NCBI RefSeq assembly: GCF_004328075.1
Contig: NZ_SJFN01000038.1
Span: forward strand, 1 to 43,202
Source: Siculibacillus lacustris
GTDB lineage: Bacteria > Pseudomonadota > Alphaproteobacteria > Rhizobiales > Ancalomicrobiaceae
Length of the DNA: 43,202 nt
Direction of reading: 5' to 3'
Below, piece by piece: positions 1 to 9,024 of the stretch. How positions within the stretch are numbered: the stretch's first letter is position 1; the number at the start of each line of letters is the position of its first letter. A program made the translations under genes and the position numbers. The notes beneath the pieces were generated by a model. The model did not search any database. It was not told the DNA's origin and worked only from the letters and a program-made list of their open reading frames with translations.

Positions 1-133
1 CCGTTCGGCGGGCGGCCGCGGCGGCTACGGCGGCGGTTCGGGCGGCGGCGCGCCGCGCGCCGTCGGCGGTGGCCGGTCGGCCGGTCCGACCCCGCCGCCC
101 TCGGGCGATCTCGACGACGAAATCCCGTTCTGA
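1..133 (+). CDS. ssb: Single-stranded DNA-binding protein, C-terminal end only
   Basis: Only the last 43 codons are present (reading frame begins at base 2, stop TGA at 131-133). The visible part is the Gly/Arg-rich disordered linker followed by the acidic tail DLDDEIPF, the signature C-terminal peptide with which bacterial SSB recruits repair and replication partners. The OB-fold that binds single-stranded DNA lies upstream of the window. An ssb gene just before gyrA is a common arrangement in Hyphomicrobiales, which supports the call. The sequence shows the tail directly; the assignment to SSB rests on that tail and on the glycine-rich linker. Confidence 0.93.
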   Translation, partial: RSAGGRGGYGGGSGGGAPRAVGGGRSAGPTPPPSGDLDDEIPF

Positions 134-420
134 GCGGGCGGTGCGGCCTTCGCGTCGGCGGATCGAGACGGCGGGTTGAGCCGGCGGGTCGAGACGGAGT
201 CGGAAAACGGATCGATCGTCGCGCGCGGTGATCGATCGAGCGAACGTGAACCGGCGGGCCGACCGATGTCGCGCGGCGCGGGTGAGCGTGGGGCGGTCGG
301 TGTTCTGTGTCCGCCGGGATCTTGCGACTCTGCGGCGGGGGCGGCCCGCGGTCGAGCCACGGCCGTGCCGCGGCCTCGGCTCCGGGCGTCGCTCGCGCGC
401 CGGCTTCCGGCGCGTCGGCC

Positions 421-1044
421 TCAGGCGAGCACGACCGCCTTGATGCCGTCGGCGACGAACTGCACCGCGAGCGCTGCGAGCAGCAGGCCGAGCAGCCGTT
501 CGATCACCACCCGACCGGTCTCGCCGATCCGCCGGTCGATCTGTTCGGCGGCCACGAACACCGCGAAGGCGATGCCCATCACCACGCCGATCAGGCCGAG
601 GAAGGCGCCGAGCGCGGCGAGATTCGGCGCCTTGGAGGCGGCCAGGATGCTCGCCGAGATCGCGCCGGGACCGGCCAGCAAGGGAATCGCCAGCGGGAAG
701 GCGGCGATGTCGCGGATGTGGTCGCGGGTCACCGCCGTCTCGGCGTCGCTGGCATCGCGCGGTCGCTTCTGCGAGAACACCATCTGGAAGGCGATGTGGA
801 ACAACAGCAGACCGCCGGCGATACGGAAGGCGGCGAGTGAAATCCCGAGAATCGCCAGCAACTTGCCGCCGATCAGCGCGAAGAACAACAGCACCCCGCT
901 GGCGATCACCGTCGCCCGGACCGCCACGTACATCCGGTCGGCACGGTTCGATCCGGCGGTCAGCCCGATGAACAGCGGCGCCAGGCCGAGCGGGTCGACG
1001 GTGACGAACAGCGTGACGAAGGCTTCGAGCAGATAATCGAACAT
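421..1044 (-). CDS. MarC/UPF0056 family integral membrane protein
   Basis: A 207-residue, strongly hydrophobic protein with about six membrane segments. The start at ATG 1044 gives the usual MarC N-terminus (MFDYLLEAFVTLFVTVDPLG) with the conserved DPLG in the first membrane segment, and the length fits the family; an upstream in-frame extension to 1284 would run across the gyrA promoter and is not MarC-like. The family is annotated as multiple-antibiotic-resistance related, but E. coli MarC has no proven role in resistance, so function is unknown. The gene diverges from gyrA with 175 bases between starts. The 287 bases between ssb and the 3' end of this gene hold no gene that I can support. 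Confidence 0.9.
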   Translation of the reverse strand: MFDYLLEAFVTLFVTVDPLGLAPLFIGLTAGSNRADRMYVAVRATVIASGVLLFFALIGGKLLAILGISLAAFRIAGGLLLFHIAFQMVFSQKRPRDASDAETAVTRDHIRDIAAFPLAIPLLAGPGAISASILAASKAPNLAALGAFLGLIGVVMGIAFAVFVAAEQIDRRIGETGRVVIERLLGLLLAALAVQFVADGIKAVVLA

Positions 1045-1145
1045 CGACGGCGACCGGGTTGCGGGGCAGGGCGGCGCGACCCTATCACGAAGTCGTGCGC
1101 CGAGACCCCCGCGTTCTGGATTCCTTGGGGAAATCGGCCTGCGGA

Positions 1146-1175
1146 TTGGCTTTCCCGAGCGGAATCGCCTATAGA
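1146..1175 (+). promoter_or_regulatory. Candidate sigma70-type promoter of gyrA
   Basis: TTGGCT at 1146-1151 and TATAGA at 1170-1175 with an 18-base spacer, 44 bases before the gyrA start codon. The match to the housekeeping consensus is good for the -10 and moderate for the -35. This is pattern matching only. Confidence 0.45.
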
Positions 1176-1219
1176 GACGGATCGCGCGAGCGCTCCCGAC
1201 CACCAGAGAGAGACCGCAT

Positions 1220-3943
1220 TTGTCCGGCCGAGACGAGACCACCCGCGGCGGCGACGACGCCTCCGACATCAAGCCGATTTCCATCGCCGACGAGATGAAG
1301 CGCAGCTACCTCGATTACGCCATGAGCGTGATCGTCAGCCGTGCGCTGCCCGACGTCCGCGACGGCCTGAAGCCGGTCCACCGACGCATCCTCTTCTCGA
1401 TGAACGAGATGGGCTACGATTGGAACAAGGCCTATCGCAAGTCCGCCCGCATCGTCGGCGACGTCATCGGTAAATACCATCCCCACGGCGATCAGTCGGT
1501 CTATGACGCGCTGGTGCGTATGGCGCAGGACTTCTCGATGCGCCTGCCGCTGGTCGACGGCCAGGGCAACTTCGGCTCGGTCGACGGCGATTCCGCGGCG
1601 GCCATGCGGTACACCGAAGTCCGCCTCGCCAAGGTCTCGCGCCAGTTGCTGGAGAACATCGACGAGGACACCGTCGACTTCCAGGGCAACTACGACAATA
1701 CCGAACGCGAACCGGTGGTTCTGCCGGCGCGCTTCCCCAATCTCCTGGTCAACGGCGCCGGCGGCATCGCCGTCGGCATGGCCACCAACATCCCGCCGCA
1801 CAATCTCGGCGAAGTGATCGACGCGACCATCGCGCTGATCGAACGCCCGGAAATGTCGGTCGAAGACCTCACCGAGATCATCCCCGGCCCCGATTTCCCG
1901 ACGGGCGCGATCATCCTCGGCCGGGCCGGCATCCGCTCGGCCTATGCCACCGGCCGCGGCTCGGTCACCATGCGCGGCCGCGTCCGCGTCGAGACCATCC
2001 GCGGCGGCCGCGAGGCGCTGATCATCTCCGAGATTCCCTATCAGGTGAACAAGGCCTCGATGGTGGAACGCATCGGCGAGCTGGTGCGCGAGAAGAAGAT
2101 CGAAGGCATTTCGGAAGTCCGCGACGAATCCGATCGCGACGGCTACCGGGTGGTCATCGAACTGCGCCGCGACGCCATGTCCGACGTGGTGCTGAACCAG
2201 CTCTACCGCTTCACCCAGTTGCAATCGACCTTCGGCGTCAACATGGTGGCCCTCAACGCCGGCCGCCCGTTGCTGATGACCCTGAAGGACATGCTGGTCG
2301 CCTTCGTCGCCTTCCGCGAGGAGGTGATCGGCCGCCGCACCCGCTTCCTGCTCAACAAGGCGCGCGACCGCGCCCACGTCTTGGTCGGGCTGGCGATCGC
2401 CGTCGCCAACATCGACGAGGTCATCCGGCTGATCCGCGCCGCGCCGGATCCGGCGACCGCCCGGGCCCAGTTGATGGATCGCGCCTGGCCGGCCCACGAC
2501 ATGGCCCCGCTGGTCGAACTGATCGCCGATCCGCGCCACGTGATGGGCGCCGACGGCACCTATCGGCTGTCCGAGGAACAGGCTCGCGCCATCCTCGACC
2601 TGCGCCTGCAGCGCCTCACGGCCCTGGGTCGCGACGAGATTTCCGACGAGTTGAACAAGCTCGCCCTGGAGATCGCCGACTATCTCGAGATCCTCGCCTC
2701 GCGCGAGCGCATGCTCGAGATCATCAAGACCGAGCTGCAGCAGGTCCGCGACGAATTCGCCACCCCCCGCCGCACCGAGATCCTCGACGTCGACGGCGAC
2801 GTCGACGACGAGGACCTGATCGCCCGCGAGGACATGGTGGTCACCGTGACCCACGCCGGCTGGATCAAGCGGGTGCCGCTGTCGACCTATCGCGCCCAGC
2901 GCCGCGGCGGCAAGGGACGCTCGGGCATGGCGACCAAGGACGAGGATTTCGTCGTCCGGCTGTTCGTCGCCTCGACCCACGCACCGATCCTGTTCTTCTC
3001 CTCGCGCGGTCAGGTCTACAAGACCAAGACGTGGCGGCTGCCGCTCGCGGCCCCGCAGGCCCGCGGCAAGGCGCTGGTCAACATGTTCCCGCTCGAGCAG
3101 GGCGAGCGCATCACCTCGATCCTGCCCTTGCCCGAGGACGAGGAGAGCTGGGCCGCCCTCGACGTGATGTTCGCCACCACCGGCGGCACCGTCCGGCGCA
3201 ACAAGCTGTCCGACTTCGTCCAGGTCAACCGCAACGGCAAGATCGCCATGAAGCTCGAAGAGGGCGAAGGCATCGTCGGCGTGGAGACCTGCACCGAGAC
3301 CGACGACGTGTTGCTGACCACCGCCCTGGGCCAGTGCATCCGCTTCCCCGTCCCCGACGTGCGGGTGTTCAAGGGCCGCGATTCGATGGGCGTGCGCGGC
3401 ATCGCGCTGGCCGAGGACGATCATCTGATCTCGATGGCGGTGCTGCGCCACTTCGACGCCTCGCCCGAGGAGCGCTCGGTCTATCTCAAGCAGGCGCGTC
3501 TGGTGCGCGGCGAGATCGAGGCCGATCCGGCCATCGACGCGCTCGACGAGGAGCCGGTCCAGACCGACGGCCAGCTGCCGCCCGATCGCTACAACACCAT
3601 GTCGGCCTACGAGCAACTGGTGCTGACGGTGTCGGAGAACGGCTTCGGCAAGCGCACCTCGTCCTTCGAGTATCGGACCACCGGCCGCGGCGGCAAGGGC
3701 ATCGTCGCGATGTCGACCGGCCCGCGCAACGGCCGTCTGGTCGCCTCGTTCCCGGTGGAGCCGGCCGACCAGATCATGCTGGTCACCGACGGCGGTCAGC
3801 TGATCCGCTGCCCGGTCGAAGGCATCCGCATCGCCGGCCGCTCGACCCAAGGGGTGATCGTGTTCGATACCGCCGAGGCCGAGCGCGTCGTGTCGGTCGA
3901 GCGCATCCGCGAGGACGACAGCGACGAGGGCGTCGAGGCGTGA
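1220..3943 (+). CDS. gyrA: DNA gyrase subunit A
   Basis: A 907-residue GyrA, the breakage-reunion subunit of the ATP-dependent enzyme that introduces negative supercoils. The start is TTG 1220, preceded by a purine run (GAGAGAGA). The active-site tyrosine is Y131 (in AAMRYTE), equivalent to E. coli Y122. The C-terminal beta-pinwheel carries the GyrA box QRRGGKG at residues 560-566, which separates it from ParC. The pinwheel region near residues 755-800 holds an extra Asp/Glu/Pro-rich segment compared with E. coli. In the quinolone-resistance region the residue equivalent to E. coli Ser83 is Gln92, Ala84 is Ser93, and Asp87 is retained as Asp96. A GC-rich palindrome lies directly after the stop. 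Confidence 0.98.
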   Translation: MSGRDETTRGGDDASDIKPISIADEMKRSYLDYAMSVIVSRALPDVRDGLKPVHRRILFSMNEMGYDWNKAYRKSARIVGDVIGKYHPHGDQSVYDALVRMAQDFSMRLPLVDGQGNFGSVDGDSAAAMRYTEVRLAKVSRQLLENIDEDTVDFQGNYDNTEREPVVLPARFPNLLVNGAGGIAVGMATNIPPHNLGEVIDATIALIERPEMSVEDLTEIIPGPDFPTGAIILGRAGIRSAYATGRGSVTMRGRVRVETIRGGREALIISEIPYQVNKASMVERIGELVREKKIEGISEVRDESDRDGYRVVIELRRDAMSDVVLNQLYRFTQLQSTFGVNMVALNAGRPLLMTLKDMLVAFVAFREEVIGRRTRFLLNKARDRAHVLVGLAIAVANIDEVIRLIRAAPDPATARAQLMDRAWPAHDMAPLVELIADPRHVMGADGTYRLSEEQARAILDLRLQRLTALGRDEISDELNKLALEIADYLEILASRERMLEIIKTELQQVRDEFATPRRTEILDVDGDVDDEDLIAREDMVVTVTHAGWIKRVPLSTYRAQRRGGKGRSGMATKDEDFVVRLFVASTHAPILFFSSRGQVYKTKTWRLPLAAPQARGKALVNMFPLEQGERITSILPLPEDEESWAALDVMFATTGGTVRRNKLSDFVQVNRNGKIAMKLEEGEGIVGVETCTETDDVLLTTALGQCIRFPVPDVRVFKGRDSMGVRGIALAEDDHLISMAVLRHFDASPEERSVYLKQARLVRGEIEADPAIDALDEEPVQTDGQLPPDRYNTMSAYEQLVLTVSENGFGKRTSSFEYRTTGRGGKGIVAMSTGPRNGRLVASFPVEPADQIMLVTDGGQLIRCPVEGIRIAGRSTQGVIVFDTAEAERVVSVERIREDDSDEGVEA

Positions 3944-3972
3944 CGCCCCGCGCGCCGCGGCGCGCGGGGGCG
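3944..3972 (+). terminator. Palindrome after gyrA, probable terminator
   Basis: The 29 bases right after the gyrA stop are almost a perfect GC palindrome (14 bases against 15, one bulged base), able to form a very stable hairpin. No T-run follows, so termination rather than an mRNA 3'-end stabiliser is an inference. Confidence 0.5.
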
Positions 3973-4125
3973 AACGCCGTGGCCGTCCTCGGCTCTTCCC
4001 GTTCGGTGGCGGCCCGAGCCTTGTCGCAGCCGGGCCGGGCGGGTAGGGAAGGGCGGTGCCCGAGGTTGCGCGTCCGCGTCGCCCGCGGCGGTTTTCGGGC
4101 CGACGGCGGCCCCCGAGGTGACCCG

Positions 4126-4626
4126 ATGATCCGAACCGTCTTCTATCCCGGCTCCTTCGACCCGGTCACCAACGGCCACGTCGACGTGCTGTCCCAGGCC
4201 CTCGACCTCGCCGATCGGGTGATCGTGGCGATCGGGGTGCACCCGACCAAGCCGCCGATGTTCGACTTCGACACCCGCGTGGCGATGATCCGCGAGGCGG
4301 TGACCACGCTCGGCGTCGCCCAGGACCGGGTCGACGTGATCGCCTTTTCCGATCTTCTGGTCGCCGCCGCCGCCCGACACGAGGCCAAGGCGCTGATCCG
4401 CGGCCTGCGCGACGGCACCGATCTCGATTACGAAATGCAGATGGCCGGCATGAACGGCGCCATGGCCCCGACCATCCGGACGGTGTTCCTGCCCGCCTCG
4501 CCCCATGTCCGTCACATCACCGCGACGCTGGTCCGCCAGATCGCCGCCATGGGCGGCGACGTCTCGGCCTTCGTGCCGGCGAGCGTCGCCGCGCGCCTCG
4601 ACGCCCGCTTCCGCCCGGCGTCCTGA
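4126..4626 (+). CDS. coaD: Phosphopantetheine adenylyltransferase
   Basis: A 166-residue cytoplasmic enzyme that adenylates 4'-phosphopantetheine to dephospho-CoA, the penultimate step of CoA synthesis. The nucleotidyltransferase signature TNGH is at residues 15-18 within [31 protein letters not shown] (92-110) is the conserved core segment, and the C-terminal block [21 protein letters not shown] stands where most family members have ISSxxVR; the Ile-Thr-Ala-Thr form is a mild variant. Length matches the family. The ATG at 4126 follows a GAGGTG ribosome binding site. Gene order gyrA-coaD-peptidylprolyl isomerase is usual in Hyphomicrobiales. Confidence 0.97.
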   Translation: MIRTVFYPGSFDPVTNGHVDVLSQALDLADRVIVAIGVHPTKPPMFDFDTRVAMIREAVTTLGVAQDRVDVIAFSDLLVAAAARHEAKALIRGLRDGTDLDYEMQMAGMNGAMAPTIRTVFLPASPHVRHITATLVRQIAAMGGDVSAFVPASVAARLDARFRPAS

Positions 4627-4721
4627 GCGCACCCCGTCGCCTCGCTCTCGACACCTTGGCGAGGTCGTACTCACCACGGCGCGGCACCCGCCGAGCGCCG
4701 CCACAACCCGGGAGACCGCAC

Positions 4722-5282
4722 TTGCTCCGCAGAACCCTTCTCGCCGCCCTCGCCGGCGCGCCGCTTATCTCCGTCGCCGCCGAAGCCGCCGGGCCGGCCG
4801 TCGCCGATCCCGAGAACACCCTGATCCTGCAGCTGAAGGACGGCCCGGTGGTGATCCGCCTGCGGCCGGATCTCGCGCCCAAGCACGTCGAGCGCCTGAA
4901 GACCCTGGCCCGCAAGGGCTTCTACGACGGGCTCAAGTTCCACCGGGTGATCGAGGGCTTCATGGCCCAGACCGGCGACCCGCGCGGCGACGGCACCGGC
5001 GGCTCGACGCTGCCCAACCTGCCGGCCGAGTTCAACCCGATGCCGTTCACCCGCGGCGTGCTCGGCATGGCCCGTTCGTCGAGCCCCGCCAGCGCCAATT
5101 CGCAGTTCTTCATCATGTTCGCGTCGGCGCCGTCGCTGAACAACCAGTACACCGCCTTCGGCGAAGTGGTCTCGGGGATGGAGTTCGTCGACAAGATCAA
5201 GCGCGGCTCCTCTGCCGCCAACGGCGCGGTGACGGACCCCGACGTGATCGTCAAACTGCAGGTCGCCGCCGACGCCAAGTGA
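4722..5282 (+). CDS. ppiA: Exported cyclophilin-type peptidylprolyl cis-trans isomerase
   Basis: A 186-residue precursor. The TTG at 4722 is chosen as start because GGGAGA lies eight bases upstream and because it opens a typical signal peptide (two arginines, hydrophobic stretch LLAALAGAPLISVAA, small residues before cleavage near residues 20-27). An in-frame start at 4656 would add 22 basic residues and spoil the signal. The cyclophilin core shows FHRVIEGFMAQTGD with the catalytic arginine R75, GTGGS, and FFIMFA; it catalyses proline isomerisation in the periplasm during protein folding. It lies 95 bases behind coaD and probably shares its transcript. The symbol ppiA is by function and location, not by a search. 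Confidence 0.9.
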   Translation: MLRRTLLAALAGAPLISVAAEAAGPAVADPENTLILQLKDGPVVIRLRPDLAPKHVERLKTLARKGFYDGLKFHRVIEGFMAQTGDPRGDGTGGSTLPNLPAEFNPMPFTRGVLGMARSSSPASANSQFFIMFASAPSLNNQYTAFGEVVSGMEFVDKIKRGSSAANGAVTDPDVIVKLQVAADAK

Positions 5283-5325
5283 CGGCGGGCGATGCGGCGC
5301 GGCGCGAAGGGGGGCGGCGGGAGTG

Positions 5326-5351
5326 GCAGCCCGGAGCTCGAACCGGGCTGC
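5326..5351 (+). terminator. Hairpin downstream of ppiA
   Basis: Nine-base perfect stem GCAGCCCGG/CCGGGCTGC with an eight-base loop, 43 bases after the ppiA stop. No T-run follows. A probable end for the gyrA-coaD-ppiA block. Confidence 0.45.
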
Positions 5352-5401
5352 GCCGAAGACGTCTGAGCGGGAGGGGGACGAGGCCGAGGCCGCCCGCTCC
5401 C

Positions 5402-5560
5402 GTTCCTTCTCCCCTCGCGGGAGAAGGTGGCCGAAGGCCGGATGAGGGGGTTGGGCCTCTCGTCGTCGTCGTGGGAATGGGTGATTTCGAGGGAACGCCG
5501 CTGCGCCGCGCCCCCTCATCCGCCCCTGCGGGGCACCTTCTCCCACGAGGGGAGAAGGGA
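5402..5560. repeat. Long imperfect inverted repeat, intergenic palindromic element
   Basis: Two arms of about 49 bases (5402-5450 and 5511-5560) are inverted complements with a few mismatches and are separated by 60 bases. Each arm contains a smaller hairpin of its own (CTCCC...GGGAG type). The words CCCCTCATCCG and CACCTTCTCCC recur in both arms and are typical of dispersed intergenic palindromic elements in Rhizobiales chromosomes; resemblance to RIME-like mosaic elements is from memory. The element lies between the converging ppiA and diguanylate cyclase genes; the rest of 5283-5681 holds only the hairpin after ppiA. Confidence 0.75.
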
Positions 5561-5681
5561 AGGGCGCTGCGCGCCGGGAGAAGGCTCGGAGCGCGGTCGC
5601 TTCCGACGATCGGGCGTCGCCCTGACGCGCTCCGTTTCCGCCGATCGCCGGTGCGCCTCGGATCTCCGTCGAATCCGCCGC

Positions 5682-6740
5682 TCAGGCGACCCGCATCGCG
5701 GCGATCACGTCTTCATGGCGTTCGGTGCGCACCAGATTGCGGCCGCCGCGCTTGGCGGCATAGAGGCTCTGGTCGGCCCGCTCGACCAGCGACGAGCCGG
5801 TGTCGCCGCGCCGCCATTCCGAGACGCCGATCGAAATGGTGATCCGCCCCAGCACTTCGCCGGTCGAACGCTTGATCAGCTCCTTGGAGAACACCGCCTC
5901 GCGGATGTATTCGGCGATCACCGCCGACTGCTCCAGATTGGTGCGCGGCAGCAGCACCGCGAACTCCTCGCCGCCGTAGCGGCAGGCGATGTCCTGGCCC
6001 TTGATGTTCTGCTTGACCGCCAGCGCCACCAGCCGCAGCACCTGATCACCGGTCTGGTGGCCGTAGGTGTCGTTGAAGCGCTTGAAATGGTCGATGTCGG
6101 TGAACAGCACCGAGAACGGCACGTTGGTGTGCTGCGCTTCGGCGATCAGCCGCTCCAGCGACTGGTCGAAGTGCTTGCGATTGGCGAGCGTCGTCAGTTC
6201 GTCGACCAGGCTCTCGTAGCGGATCGCCTCGAGGCTCTCCTGCAGTTCGGCGATCTGGCGGCGCGACACCGCGAGCTGGCTTTCGAGCTGGCGGTTGGTC
6301 GCCTCGGTCTTGCGGGTCTCCTCGATCAGATTGCCGACGATCACGTCGACGGCTTCCGTATCGCGGGTGCCGACCAGGGCCTGACGGGCGACGCCGAGGG
6401 ACGAGGTGTAGTTCGACGCCGTCTTCATCGACGACTCGATCATGCCGCTGACGCCGTTGATCTCTTCGGACAGCCGGCCGCCGACTTCGTCGATCCGCTC
6501 GCCGATCCGGGTCGGGGCGATGAACTGGTCGTAGACCTTGTTGACCTCGGCCAGCGTGATCTTGCCGCGCTGGCGGATGATCTCGTTGATGGTCTTGTTC
6601 AGCGCATGGTTGAAGCCCGCAGCATACGTGTACCACAACTCGTAGTTGCGCGGATAGGCCGGGATTTCGTTCTTGCGGAGATGGCCCACGGCATTGTCGC
6701 CGTAGACGATGGTCCGCTTGAAATCGTCCCGGTCGCTCAT
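5682..6740 (-). CDS. Diguanylate cyclase with N-terminal helical sensory region
   Basis: A 352-residue soluble protein that should make cyclic di-GMP from two GTP. Residues 1-125 form a conserved helical region (with the motif YPRNYELWYTYAAG), followed by a coiled coil near 140-175 that probably drives dimerisation. The GGDEF domain starts at DELTTLANR (180-188); FTDIDHFK carries the metal-binding Asp and the active-site loop is GGEEF at 256-260. The inhibitory I-site RxxD is degenerate: the four residues at 247-250 are KGQD, so Arg is Lys. No membrane segment is present. A palindrome resembling a CtrA site lies about 95 bases upstream. The start at 6740 is an ATG. The converging ppiA is separated by the palindromic element. 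Confidence 0.93.
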   Translation of the reverse strand: MSDRDDFKRTIVYGDNAVGHLRKNEIPAYPRNYELWYTYAAGFNHALNKTINEIIRQRGKITLAEVNKVYDQFIAPTRIGERIDEVGGRLSEEINGVSGMIESSMKTASNYTSSLGVARQALVGTRDTEAVDVIVGNLIEETRKTEATNRQLESQLAVSRRQIAELQESLEAIRYESLVDELTTLANRKHFDQSLERLIAEAQHTNVPFSVLFTDIDHFKRFNDTYGHQTGDQVLRLVALAVKQNIKGQDIACRYGGEEFAVLLPRTNLEQSAVIAEYIREAVFSKELIKRSTGEVLGRITISIGVSEWRRGDTGSSLVERADQSLYAAKRGGRNLVRTERHEDVIAAMRVA

Positions 6741-6834
6741 CTGACGCCTGCCCCCACCGTTTGGATTTCACGCCCGCCAACCACGGAAACGCGCACCGCG
6801 TATTGTTCGACTTTGCGTAAAATGCGCCGGGATC

Positions 6835-6852
6835 GTTTAACCCTGGGTAAAC
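6835..6852. promoter_or_regulatory. Near-palindromic operator, degenerate CtrA-type box
   Basis: GTTTAACCC-T-GGGTAAAC is an 18-base inverted repeat with one extra base. It also fits the CtrA consensus TTAA-N7-TTAA at seven of eight positions (TTAA, seven bases, TAAA). It lies 95 bases upstream of the diguanylate cyclase start and downstream of the rhlE terminator, so if functional it acts on the cyclase. Confidence 0.4.
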
Positions 6853-6925
6853 AAGCGGCGCATCGCCGCACCCCGGGGCTGAAATTCCGAACGGTTCGAA
6901 ACGCTTGGGGGGCCCGCGAATCGCG

Positions 6926-6954
6926 AAAACGCGCCCTCCCGAAGGAGGCGCGTT
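6926..6954 (-). terminator. Intrinsic terminator of rhlE
   Basis: Read on the minus strand, a stem AACGCGCCTCC/GGAGGCGCGTT with a four-base loop and one bulged base, 31 bases beyond the rhlE stop, followed by a short T tract. Confidence 0.65.
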
Positions 6955-6984
6955 CTCAGGTCGAATCGTAAAAGTCGAAGGCGG

Positions 6985-8721
6985 TCAGTCGGTGCTGCGA
7001 GTGGTGCGGACCGGTCGCAGCAGGAACGCCGGCAGGTGATCGCCGTGCCCGGAGATCGGCCCTTCGTCGCCCGCCTCTTCGCGCCGATCGCGTCCCGGCG
7101 AACGATCGCCGGCCCGCACCGGAGCCGCTTCGTCGCCCATCCGCGGGGTCTTGGCGCGCTCGGGTTGCGCCGGACGCTCGTTGCGCTGCGGACGCTCGCT
7201 GCGCACCGCGCGTTCACCACGGCCCTCGCGCTCGCCGCGACCCGCCTGGGCCGGCCGTTCGCCGCGGGGTTCCCGCTCGGGCCGTGCTTCGCGTTCCGGA
7301 CGCTCGCTTCGCGCTTCGCGCTCCGGCCGCGCTTCCCGTTCGGGGGCCGCCACGCGCGGCGTCTCGGTCTCGAGCCGGGTCGGACGCACGCTGCGCACCG
7401 CATCGGGTCGCGCGGTGCGTTCGCCACGCGGCGCTTCGCTGCGCGTCGGCCGCTCGGCCGGAGCCTCCTCGCGTCCGCCGCGCGGAGCGCCGCCCGCACC
7501 GGAGCCGCGTCGGCGATCACCGCCACGGCCGCCGCCGCGCGAGTCGCGACCCTCTTCACGGGCCGGCCGCGGCCGGTCGTCGTGGGGGAGCTTCGAGACG
7601 TGCTCGCCGAGCCACTCGATCTGATCGCCGGTCAGCCGCTCGATCGCCGCGAGGTGCTTGAGATCGAGATCGGTCACCAGGGTGATCGCCAGACCCGAGC
7701 GCCCGGCGCGGCCGGTGCGGCCGATGCGATGGACGTAGTCCTCGGCGTGGACCGGGACGTCGTAGTTGTAGACGTGGCTGACGTCGGGAATGTCGAGCCC
7801 GCGCGCCGCCACGTCGGAGGCGACGAGCAAGGTCAGCTTGTTGCCGCGGAAGCCCTCGAGCATCGCCGTGCGCGCCCGCTGGTCCATGTCGCCGTGCAGC
7901 GCCCCGACCGAGAAGCCGTGCTTCTCGAGGCTGCGGAACACCGTCTGGACGTCGCGCTTGCGGTTGCAGAAGATGATCGCGTTCTTCAGGTCCTCGGCCG
8001 AGCGGATCAGGCCGCGCAGCACGTCGCGCTTGTCGCCCGGTTCGCGACCCGAAGCGATCAGGCGCTGGGTCACCGTCTTGACCACCGAGGCGGGCTTGGC
8101 CGCCTCGATGCGCACCGGATTGCGCAGGAACAGATCGGCGAGGCGCTGGATCTCGGGCGGCATGGTCGCCGAGAACATCAGGGTCTGACGTCCCGGCGGG
8201 ATCATCTTGCAGATCTTCTCGATGTCCGGGATGAAGCCCATGTCGAGCATCCGGTCGGCCTCGTCGATGACCAGGATCTCGACCCCGGACATCAGCAGGC
8301 GGCCGCGCCCGAACAGATCGAGCAGCCGTCCCGGCGTGGCGATCAGCACGTCGGTGCCGCGATCGAGCTTCTTCAACTGGTCGTCGAAGGACACGCCGCC
8401 GATCAGCAGCGCCACGTTGAGCTTGTGGTTGACGCCGTACTCGTTGAACTTTTCCTCGACCTGAGCGGCGAGCTCGCGCGTCGGTTCGAGGATCAGGGTG
8501 CGCGGCATGCGCGCCCGAGCCCGGCCCTGCTCGAGGCGGGTCAGCATCGGCAGCACGAAGGACGCGGTCTTGCCGGTCCCGGTCTGGGCGATGCCGCAGA
8601 CGTCGCGCATTTCCAGAACGATCGGGATCGCCTGTTCCTGGATCGGAGTGGGCGTGGTGTAGCCGGCAGCGGTCACCGCCGCGAGAACTTTGTCGGAGAG
8701 TCCGAGTGTGGAGAAGGTCAT
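6985..8721 (-). CDS. rhlE: DEAD-box RNA helicase, RhlE type, with long charged C-terminal tail
   Basis: A 578-residue ATP-dependent RNA helicase. The order of motifs is complete: Q motif (PTPIQEQ, residues 24-30), Walker A AQTGTGKT (45-52), PTRELA, TPGR, DEAD, SAT, ARGLDIP and HRIGRTGRAGR. From about residue 378 onward a disordered tail of roughly 200 residues follows, first Arg/Gly-rich and then built of many Arg/Glu/Pro repeats of the type PEREAR. ATG 8721 is chosen since it opens the usual MTFSTLGL; an in-frame GTG at 8733 is possible. RhlE proteins act in RNA decay, ribosome maturation and cold adaptation. A sigma70-like promoter at 8847-8874 would give a leader of over 100 bases. Confidence 0.95.
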   Translation of the reverse strand: MTFSTLGLSDKVLAAVTAAGYTTPTPIQEQAIPIVLEMRDVCGIAQTGTGKTASFVLPMLTRLEQGRARARMPRTLILEPTRELAAQVEEKFNEYGVNHKLNVALLIGGVSFDDQLKKLDRGTDVLIATPGRLLDLFGRGRLLMSGVEILVIDEADRMLDMGFIPDIEKICKMIPPGRQTLMFSATMPPEIQRLADLFLRNPVRIEAAKPASVVKTVTQRLIASGREPGDKRDVLRGLIRSAEDLKNAIIFCNRKRDVQTVFRSLEKHGFSVGALHGDMDQRARTAMLEGFRGNKLTLLVASDVAARGLDIPDVSHVYNYDVPVHAEDYVHRIGRTGRAGRSGLAITLVTDLDLKHLAAIERLTGDQIEWLGEHVSKLPHDDRPRPAREEGRDSRGGGRGGDRRRGSGAGGAPRGGREEAPAERPTRSEAPRGERTARPDAVRSVRPTRLETETPRVAAPEREARPEREARSERPEREARPEREPRGERPAQAGRGEREGRGERAVRSERPQRNERPAQPERAKTPRMGDEAAPVRAGDRSPGRDRREEAGDEGPISGHGDHLPAFLLRPVRTTRSTD

Positions 8722-8846
8722 GTTTTCCGTCACTGCCGCGCAGGTTCCGGAGATCCGCGTCCCACGACGACCACGTTCGGGTCGTCTCCACGGGATGGCG
8801 CCGGTCGCGCGCAGAATCTTTTGAGAAATCCGAGTTTTGCGGCTGC

Positions 8847-8874
8847 AACTTAGTCGACGGGGCCAAAAAGTCAA
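8847..8874 (-). promoter_or_regulatory. Candidate promoter of rhlE
   Basis: On the minus strand TTGACT (8874-8869), a 16-base spacer and TAAGTT (8852-8847). It stands about 125 bases before the ATG, implying a long 5' leader, a feature often seen in cold-regulated helicase genes. Confidence 0.4.
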
Positions 8875-9024
8875 CGCACTTCGCCGTGGGCGAGGTTCTT
8901 CCGTCAGATTTGCCCGTGTCGTCGGCGATGTATAGTGGTCCGGTGTTGCGCGGACTTCGCGACGCCGACGTCTCGCGTCAGCATAGCGCATTTCGACCGT
9001 CCCGGCTCGCAGAGAGAGAACGTC

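Noticed and set aside
1169-3850. Open frame of about 890 codons opposite gyrA
   Set aside because: Low-complexity product with no domain; pure antisense shadow of a strongly supported gene.
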